A stretch of DNA of 64,000 nt from an uncultured bacterium (GTDB lineage: Bacteria; Myxococcota_A; Bradymonadia; Bradymonadales; Bradymonadaceae), in NCBI GenBank assembly GCA_937981985.1, contig CALJNB010000063.1:1-64000 (forward strand), given 5' to 3'. A model generated the notes under the pieces. The model did no database searches. It had not been told where the DNA came from and saw nothing but the letters and a program-made list of their open reading frames with translations. Positions 58,337 to 64,000 of this stretch are shown piece after piece; position 1 is the first letter of the stretch, and each line of letters opens with the position of its first letter. The translations under genes and the position numbers were made by a program.

Positions 58337-59230
58337 ATGCTTAATCTTAATTTACAACACTTACTTTACTTTTGGGTGGTCGCACGCGAAGGAAGTATTA
58401 CCCGGGCTTCGGAGGTCCTATTCGTGACTCCGTCTACAATCAGTATCCAAATTAAGAAGCTAGAAGGGTCGACTCAACAATCCTTATTTAATCGTGTCGG
58501 AAGAGGTTTGGAATTAACCGAAATCGGTAGGATCGCGTTCCAATATGCAGATGCGATGTTTGCTACCGGGCAAGAGTTGCAGAATTTTTTAGAAGGCAGA
58601 ACAGAGTCCGGACCGCAACGTTTGGAGATCGGCGTTACGACCATTTTTCCAAAGCTTGTGACTTGGGAGTTGATGGAGCCTGCAATTGGTTTTGATTGTC
58701 ACGTGGTTTGTCGAGAGGCGTCGGCACCGAAATTGGTTGAGCTTTTAGCCCTCCATCAACTTGATGTTGTGTTTTGTGATAGTCCCCTACGCGGCTCGTC
58801 TGCGGTGAAAATGTTTAATCGTCTTCTTGGCGAAAGCAAAGTATCTATCTTCGCGTCAACCCAGTTGGTGAAAGAATATCAAAGTAATTTCCCGGAATGT
58901 TTGAATAACGTCCCGATGTTATTACCTGCCATTGGAACTGAGATGCGTAGATCGATCGATGCTTGGTTGGTTTCATCAGGAATTGTTCCCAAAATTGCGG
59001 GCGAATTTGAGGATCTAGCATTGTTGAAAATCGCCGGCGAACACGGGCTTGGTGTATTTCCTGTTCCGGATATCATCGCGGGCGAAGCCATGAAACATTA
59101 TAACATCGAACGAGTAGGTCCTATGGAGAATGTCGTGGAACGTTTCTATGTTGCTACTGCCGAACGTCGCATTGCCCATCCGATTGTTCAACGTATCGTC
59201 GAGAGAGCAACGGGCTTTTTAGAGGCATAA
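58337..59230 (+). CDS. nhaR: LysR-family transcriptional regulator NhaR
   Basis: A 297-residue LysR-type regulator. The N-terminal winged helix reads NLQHLLYFWVVAREGSITRASE, the NhaR-specific form, and continues TPSTISIQIKKLE. The effector domain follows with EIGVTTIFPKLVTWELMEPA. NhaR activates nhaA in response to Na+ in E. coli, where both are in one operon; here they are divergent and would share a control region. I use the ATG at 58337, where NhaR homology begins; the frame extends eight codons upstream. Confidence 0.9.
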   Translation: MLNLNLQHLLYFWVVAREGSITRASEVLFVTPSTISIQIKKLEGSTQQSLFNRVGRGLELTEIGRIAFQYADAMFATGQELQNFLEGRTESGPQRLEIGVTTIFPKLVTWELMEPAIGFDCHVVCREASAPKLVELLALHQLDVVFCDSPLRGSSAVKMFNRLLGESKVSIFASTQLVKEYQSNFPECLNNVPMLLPAIGTEMRRSIDAWLVSSGIVPKIAGEFEDLALLKIAGEHGLGVFPVPDIIAGEAMKHYNIERVGPMENVVERFYVATAERRIAHPIVQRIVERATGFLEA

Positions 59231-59296
59231 ACTCACTAAAAAATATTGTCGTTCCAACTCTTTGACGATTGGCACTCTGTCAATTAGGGTCCCGGC

Positions 59297-60163
59297 ATGA
59301 ATAATTTTATTAAAATCACCTTTTCGCTGATTCTTGGTTTTTCTTTTAGTTGCGGCGCCGACGCGGAGCCCGATACTAAACAAGACCCTACGATCGTTAT
59401 TCAAGATTCGGTCCTAGATGATGATATGAGCATGTCATCTCCTGATGCTTCGGAGCTTCCTATAGAAGACGAACCCAACCTTTGCCCCCGAGATGGCGAA
59501 CTTCTCTGCGACGGTAAATGTGTCAACGCACAGATCTCACTCCAACATTGCGGCGCTTGTTTTAATACATGCATTGCCGGAAGAATGACCTGTGATGGGA
59601 CCGCGTGCGTTTGTCTAGAAGGCAAAGGATTATGCGATAACGATTGCTGGGATCTTCAGATCACTCGCCAGCATTGCGGTGCCTGCGGGAATGTTTGCCA
59701 AGATAGCGAGGCGTGTGTCGAAGGCGGTTGCGTCGAAATTTCAAGTCGACCCGAAGTTGTCGGCGTACTTGCCGAGACCAACATCGGACGAAGTGTTCAA
59801 CAAGATTGCGGTGAACACGGTATTAAACGCCGCGTAGGAGCGGTTCAGTTGAACGACAAGTTGATGTTAGCAGCTCAAAAACATTCTGAAGACATGGCGT
59901 TGAACGACTTCATGGAACATACTGGAAGTGATGGCTCCATGCCTCGCGATCGCGCAACGGCACAGGGTTACGTCGGTAATTCTGTCGGTGAGAATATCGC
60001 AATGGGCTATAAAACACCTAAGCTGGCAATTGAGGCTTGGATTGATTCAGATGGGCATTGCAAAAATATGATGGACCCCGAATATACAGAGCTCGGTGTG
60101 GGTTTTGCGGCGAGTCCGACAACTGGACGATTTTATTGGACCCAATTATTTGGAAGCCTCTAA
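59297..60163 (+). CDS. CAP/SCP-family lipoprotein with HCGACGN-type Cys-rich repeats
   Basis: A 288-residue exported protein. The signal peptide ends in SFSCGADAE (lipobox-like Cys). A Cys-rich region follows with two copies of a repeat ending HCGACFNTC and HCGACGNVC, a motif common in myxobacteria-like surface proteins. The last 130 residues are a CAP/SCP/PR-1 domain (KHSEDMALNDFMEHTG, GENIAMGYKTP, GHCKNMMDPEYTELGVGF). CAP domains bind lipids or act as extracellular adaptors; the Ca-binding His/Glu set is largely kept. The start has AGGG upstream. Confidence 0.85.
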   Translation: MNNFIKITFSLILGFSFSCGADAEPDTKQDPTIVIQDSVLDDDMSMSSPDASELPIEDEPNLCPRDGELLCDGKCVNAQISLQHCGACFNTCIAGRMTCDGTACVCLEGKGLCDNDCWDLQITRQHCGACGNVCQDSEACVEGGCVEISSRPEVVGVLAETNIGRSVQQDCGEHGIKRRVGAVQLNDKLMLAAQKHSEDMALNDFMEHTGSDGSMPRDRATAQGYVGNSVGENIAMGYKTPKLAIEAWIDSDGHCKNMMDPEYTELGVGFAASPTTGRFYWTQLFGSL

Positions 60164-60264
60164 GTAACATTGTCAACTCTCAGAAATAACGGCATGGTCG
60201 CGATCATTAAACATGCGAAATTACCCATTACTGAAATATAAATGAAACAAAGTTTGGAGATATC

Positions 60265-60858
60265 ATGAAATTAGTTAACGTTATCGTAGCTTGTCTGTTG
60301 GTCACAAGTGCGGCTTGCAAAAGCAAAGAAGTCGAACAAAAAGTTGAAAAGAAGATTGAGAAGACCGAAGTCAAGGTCGAAAAGAAGATTGAATCCCCTG
60401 AGAGTAAGCCTGTCGAAAAAGTTGATGACTTGGGTCAGTGGGTAGCAATGGATAACTACGGCGTTCGTTTTCGCGTGCCCACGGACTGGAAGGTTCAAAA
60501 GTCGAAAGAATCTGCGACGGTAAATTCTAATGATGGAACGATAACCGTTATTCTTATCGGCACCGATTCGGAAAACATGATCCAAAATGCACTCGAAAAA
60601 TTTAAAAAAGAAGTCAATTTTGAAGAAATTAAGACCAAATCTAGCGGTGCAACTTCGATCAATGGAATGCCTGGGTACTCGGCTAAAGGATCAGCCGTTC
60701 AGGTCGTCGGTGATGATAAAAACGAGATCCAATTTTTAATGAACGCCGTTAAGGTTGAAGGAAAGGCAGCCGCCCTTTTGATCTTCGCTGACGCGACGAT
60801 GTATGAAGCTAAGAAAGAAGAGATCGACGGTCTAGCGAAGACACTCAAAAAACGTTGA
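60265..60858 (+). CDS. Charged coiled lipoprotein
   Basis: A 197-residue exported protein with a GGAG ribosome site. The signal peptide ends in TSAACKSK, a reasonable lipobox. The first 55 mature residues are a heptad-like Lys/Glu helix (EVEQKVEKKIEKTEVKVEKK), and the rest is a compact alpha/beta domain (YGVRFRVPTDWKVQKS, ITVILIGTDSENMIQNALEKF). I recognise no family; the domain could be a lipid- or partner-binding unit. It overlaps the FGE-like gene by four bases. Confidence 0.7.
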   Translation: MKLVNVIVACLLVTSAACKSKEVEQKVEKKIEKTEVKVEKKIESPESKPVEKVDDLGQWVAMDNYGVRFRVPTDWKVQKSKESATVNSNDGTITVILIGTDSENMIQNALEKFKKEVNFEEIKTKSSGATSINGMPGYSAKGSAVQVVGDDKNEIQFLMNAVKVEGKAAALLIFADATMYEAKKEEIDGLAKTLKKR

Positions 60859-62021
60859 TTCCTTGTCCTGATTGCAATTCAGAAAACGAACGAAACGCTC
60901 CGTTCTGTTTGTCTTGCGGCCACCGTTTTCACTCGCCGCAGCGGTCTCGATCACCCGGCCGTGGGGATACCGTCCCTGAAGGCCAAAATGCGGTGCATCC
61001 AAACGCGCGAAGTTCCAACTACTCAGCAACTGAAAAACGACACGCGATCAAAATGGATCGTGAAGAAAGCTTTCCCCGTTCGGATGAACCTACACAAGAA
61101 AGTTCTCAACGTGTCCCGAGCTTAGATGTTGAAAATAAGGATAGAGCTGCTATCCCGATTATTTTGATTGCTCTGCTACTTATCACTACTCTTGCGACGC
61201 TTTTTATAATTGGTGCCTTTGACGAGAACGAAAAAGTTATCAATCCGGTTGTTGTAAACGATGTCATTCTCATTCCCGAAGGAACAGTACAAGAGGGGCT
61301 ATCCGGAGAGGCACGCGCGCTTCTGCTCCTTGCCTGCGAACGCTCAAAGAAAAATGGCGAGTCTTGTGAGGAATCAAAATTTCTTGAGGGGGAAATCGCC
61401 GACGACACGCATCATGTCCCAGCCTTTAATATTGATAAATACGAAGTCTCAAATTTTGAATTTCAGAAATGCGTTAAATCTGGCCAATGCCAGGAAAGTA
61501 AAAGATGCGAAATATACACCCCTGAAGGCAAGCAATTTGGAAGTCGGCCACCCAAGATCTTATTGCAACCCTCTCATCCAGTCGTGTGTGTCTCTCAAAA
61601 GATGGCAAACGATTACTGTGTTGCTAAAGGCGGCGTTTTGCCGACGAAGGTTCAATTTCTTCGCGCGGCAAGACGCAGCGACCGACGTGTTTTCGCGTGG
61701 GGAAATCATTGGGATCCCGAACTAGCCAACTGGGCCGAACGCGACCTTGTCGGGACGCCTATTCTTGGAAAAGTTGACGGTTATGGGTTCAGCGCTCCCG
61801 TTGGAACCTTTGATGAAGGGTGCTCACCTTTCGGCGTTTGTGGGCTTTCTGGAAACGTTGGAGAGTGGTCAAAAATGTCGCGCGACACTTCGTTTTATCG
61901 TTCAGGTGGCTGGACGGACTCACCGTTCGATCTTCGTATTACTCGTGAAAGGGAAGCTAAAAACGCTCGAACCGATGTCGGTTTTCGATGCGTTTATGAA
62001 ACGATACGACCCGCTATTTGA
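60855..62021 (+). CDS. Zinc-ribbon, single-span membrane protein with FGE/SUMF-like domain
   Basis: A 388-residue protein starting with TTG at 60855, inside the previous stop. Residues 3-25 form a zinc ribbon (CPDCNSENERNAPFCLSCG). A Ser/Pro/Arg linker leads to one membrane helix (AIPIILIALLLITTLATLF). The periplasmic C-terminal part is a formylglycine-generating-enzyme-like (SUMF1/EgtB/PvdO) C-type lectin fold: VPAFNIDKYEVSNFEFQKC, PVVCVSQKMANDYC, GVLPTKVQFLRAAR, CGLSGNVGEWSK, GFRCVY. Extra Cys residues may make disulfides. Zinc-ribbon-FGE proteins occur in this bacterial group with unknown substrates. Confidence 0.82.
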   Translation: MIPCPDCNSENERNAPFCLSCGHRFHSPQRSRSPGRGDTVPEGQNAVHPNARSSNYSATEKRHAIKMDREESFPRSDEPTQESSQRVPSLDVENKDRAAIPIILIALLLITTLATLFIIGAFDENEKVINPVVVNDVILIPEGTVQEGLSGEARALLLLACERSKKNGESCEESKFLEGEIADDTHHVPAFNIDKYEVSNFEFQKCVKSGQCQESKRCEIYTPEGKQFGSRPPKILLQPSHPVVCVSQKMANDYCVAKGGVLPTKVQFLRAARRSDRRVFAWGNHWDPELANWAERDLVGTPILGKVDGYGFSAPVGTFDEGCSPFGVCGLSGNVGEWSKMSRDTSFYRSGGWTDSPFDLRITREREAKNARTDVGFRCVYETIRPAI

Positions 62022-63999
62022 TGCCTTTGGACTTGATATTTAAGTTTCCGTTCAGATCCATTTCCAAGCGTATCGAGCCAAGTGTTTGTGTATTAAAAAT
62101 TTTGATGCCACGGCGTTTCAATCGTTCGACAACGCTGAAATGCGGGTGTCCGAAATGGTTGTTCCGGCCGGCAGAAATGATAGCGAATCTAGGTTGGAGT
62201 TGGTCGAGAAAATCGGCTGTGGTGGATGTTTTGGACCCATGATGTCCCAGTTTGAGAACACTACATCTTGTAATTGCCTTTCCCAGAGCCTGTTCTGCTT
62301 CTTCTTCGATATCACCACTAAGTAAAATACAGCTTCTCCCGTGTTGGTATTTTAAAACAAGACTTCGATTATTTTTTGAAACATGCTCATCGTTATGTTG
62401 AAAGACCTGGAAACCCCTCTTTTGAAGATAACCCGAGTTCTCAAGATTTAGAATCACGCGGTCGGTATTAATAGTGCGGAGAATGGCAGGAAGTCCTCCA
62501 TTATGATCCTTATCATCGTGGGTGATAACGATGGCATCGAGTTTGTGAATTCCTAATCGTTTTAGATAGGGCGCGACGATGTATTGACCGGGGTCTGATC
62601 CAAACATAGCGCCACCAGTATCGACAAGGATATTTTCCCCGGTAGGAGTTTGGATGAAAATCGAGTCTCCCTGACCCACATCAATGAAATGAACCAAAAG
62701 ATTCTGAGTCTTGTCCGGTCTGGATATGGACACGAGCCCGAGCAAACCCAATACAACAATGAATATCGTGAAAATTCGAAGTTTATCCAATTGATATAAG
62801 CAACTAAAAATTGCGACCAGCATGACGACGGCCGTAGTCGCGGGGATTTCCCCCGGGAAACTTCTCGCCGCTGGCAAAAGGGGGAGGAAAGAAAAGAACT
62901 CGATGAGTGTTAACATCGAAGAAGTAATCAGGTTCAAGAAGAATTCACCTATTGGCGAAGTGGGGCCACCGAACCTGAAAACGAATGCGGAGACTAATAA
63001 TGCGGGAAAAATAACGATTGAGAAAAAGGGCACAACGAAAAAGTTCAGCGGAAATGCGATCCACGATATTTGCCCGGTATGATGTAAGAGGACAGGGAGG
63101 GTCGAAAGACCGGCGGCAACTGTTACAAGCAGGAGAGAAGCTAAACGTTGTTTCAGAGGGTTCTCTAACGAAATGGAATTCTTTAGTTTATTGTTTTTCA
63201 AAACACATAAAATACCGACGACGGCACAAAAGCTGAGTTGGAACCCGAGGTCGGTAATATGGCTGGGGTCGTAGACCAAAAGCGCGCAAAGTGCATAAAG
63301 AACGGCAATACAAGGTCGAACGTATCGCGAGAGAACCAAACCGGTCAAATACGCGGCCACCATTAAAAAAGCCCGTGTCGCAGAAATTGGAACGCCGACA
63401 AAGATGAGAAATATATATAACCCAAAGATTACAGCCGGCGCGAGGATTTTCTTTTTTCCGAAGCGAAGAATAAGCGACGGGAATAAGCCGATCAGTGCAC
63501 CAAAAACGTACCATAGGAACGCGGCGATGATGCCGAAATGTAGTCCCGAAATTGCTAAAAGGTGCGATAGACCTAAATCTCGAAATAAGTCGACAGTTTT
63601 TGGTTCAAGGAATGCCTTGTTGCCTGTAGTTAGCGCGACGCTGAGCCCACGGTGATCTAATGCTTCAGTTTTATTTATCCACTCGGTACGAAATCTTGCC
63701 ACTTCGCGACGAAGTGAGAATGAGGGTTTGGGATGAACATAAAGATCGAGGGCCCGACCTGAATTAAGAGATTTTTTGGATGGGCGCATGAAAGCTTCAA
63801 TCTCGTCGTTCGGAAGCGCAGTACATTCGGTGGTGAAAATATTTAAGATTCTTTGTTCGGAAGACGATATTGCGTATCGGCAGCCGTTTGATTTAAAGGT
63901 TGGCCCGCCAACGACAGTCCCGATTAATTCAAAATCGGATTGGATTGGGTTAGGGGGGACGCCTTCGGGGATAAAAGAGAATACGGCTAGGATTACAGC
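62014..63999 (-). CDS. comEC: ComEC/Rec2-family DNA-uptake channel (5' end outside window)
   Basis: At least 662 residues; the frame is open past the window edge, so the N-terminal start is missing. A region before residue 70 of the visible part is the N-terminal DUF4131-like domain (for example IGTVVGGPTFKSNGC). The Competence domain has LAISGLHFGIIAAFLWY and about ten helices. The C-terminal metallo-beta-lactamase-like domain has HFIDVGQGDSIFIQTP, VITHDDKDHNGGLP, LSGDIEEEAE and LKLGHHGS. ComEC forms the inner-membrane channel for transforming DNA, implying possible natural competence. It converges on the FGE-like gene with an eight-base overlap. Confidence 0.94.
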   Translation of the reverse strand, partial: AVILAVFSFIPEGVPPNPIQSDFELIGTVVGGPTFKSNGCRYAISSSEQRILNIFTTECTALPNDEIEAFMRPSKKSLNSGRALDLYVHPKPSFSLRREVARFRTEWINKTEALDHRGLSVALTTGNKAFLEPKTVDLFRDLGLSHLLAISGLHFGIIAAFLWYVFGALIGLFPSLILRFGKKKILAPAVIFGLYIFLIFVGVPISATRAFLMVAAYLTGLVLSRYVRPCIAVLYALCALLVYDPSHITDLGFQLSFCAVVGILCVLKNNKLKNSISLENPLKQRLASLLLVTVAAGLSTLPVLLHHTGQISWIAFPLNFFVVPFFSIVIFPALLVSAFVFRFGGPTSPIGEFFLNLITSSMLTLIEFFSFLPLLPAARSFPGEIPATTAVVMLVAIFSCLYQLDKLRIFTIFIVVLGLLGLVSISRPDKTQNLLVHFIDVGQGDSIFIQTPTGENILVDTGGAMFGSDPGQYIVAPYLKRLGIHKLDAIVITHDDKDHNGGLPAILRTINTDRVILNLENSGYLQKRGFQVFQHNDEHVSKNNRSLVLKYQHGRSCILLSGDIEEEAEQALGKAITRCSVLKLGHHGSKTSTTADFLDQLQPRFAIISAGRNNHFGHPHFSVVERLKRRGIKIFNTQTLGSIRLEMDLNGNLNIKSKGIK

Positions 64000-64000
64000 G

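Noticed and set aside
1-64000. Mobile elements, CRISPR arrays, tRNA or rRNA genes
   Set aside because: I looked in all gaps above about 60 bases and found no transposase, terminal inverted repeats, spaced repeats or tRNA cloverleaf (no GGTTCGAATCC-type arm).

Overview
The window is a gene-dense stretch of a bacterial chromosome with moderately low GC. The origin looks like a Gram-negative member of the Myxococcota/Bradymonadota-type (formerly deltaproteobacterial) lineages. The evidence is lipoproteins built from Asp-rich MopuM-type repeats, Cys-rich motifs of the HCGACGN kind, a large Ser/Thr kinase fused to AAA and TPR regions, a sigma-region-4-like protein with an internal Cys motif, outer-membrane barrels, an aerobic HemF and many TTG/GTG starts. 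This placement is inference from protein style. I see no insertion sequence, prophage, CRISPR array, rRNA or tRNA.

Layout. 1-4.3 kb: end of a TPR gene, then MoxR ATPase, DUF58 and BatA-like VWA proteins, translationally coupled. 4.3-7 kb: RIO kinase and cysS on the minus strand. 7.1-11.1 kb: an outer-membrane protein with an acidic linker and a large FAD/Fe-S oxidoreductase. 11.2-14.6 kb: a broken mscS, a MATE exporter, an unannotated 56-residue ORF behind a perfect palindrome, and a GNAT. 14.6-21.4 kb (minus): the kinase-AAA-TPR protein, then a tightly overlapped operon (hypothetical, tatD, hypothetical, hemF). 21.5-28.5 kb (plus): transglutaminase-like protein, ABC ATPase, ABC permease and a metalloprotease/beta-propeller/barrel protein. 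28.6-32.4 kb: VOC protein, sigma-4-like regulator, two orphan Dpp-type permeases and a barrel protein. 32.4-37.6 kb: epimerase, PAS/pseudo-histidine-kinase, csrA, TVP38 protein, lipoprotein, CDF exporter.

37.9-42.5 kb holds three tandem paralogous lipoproteins with 3, 4 and 4 MopuM-like repeats and a shared unrecognised C-terminal domain. 42.6-45.2 kb holds a hypothetical protein, a NUDIX-metallo-beta-lactamase fusion and a cupredoxin-like protein. 45.3-50.0 kb is the classic rpmH-rnpA-yidD-yidC-jag-mnmE operon; rpmH is only 50 codons, and Jag carries a histone-H1-like Lys/Ala/Pro tail of about 160 residues. 50.4-55.3 kb is the most system-like locus: a 935-residue STAND-type ATPase/TPR/winged-helix regulator followed by two exported S1-family serine proteases, the first behind a promoter abutted by two TGTGAC direct repeats exactly 10 bp apart. 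55.4-64 kb: GloA, a hypothetical protein, an HPF-like protein, nhaA/nhaR (divergent), a CAP-domain lipoprotein, a coiled lipoprotein, a zinc-ribbon/FGE-like protein and most of ComEC, which runs off the window.

Functionally the region mixes housekeeping genes (tRNA modification, membrane insertion, haem and cysteinyl-tRNA synthesis) with a large envelope and secretome content and several multi-domain regulators. The best candidates for undescribed biology are the STAND regulator/serine protease module, the MopuM lipoprotein trio, the H1-tailed Jag and the small palindrome-controlled ORF.
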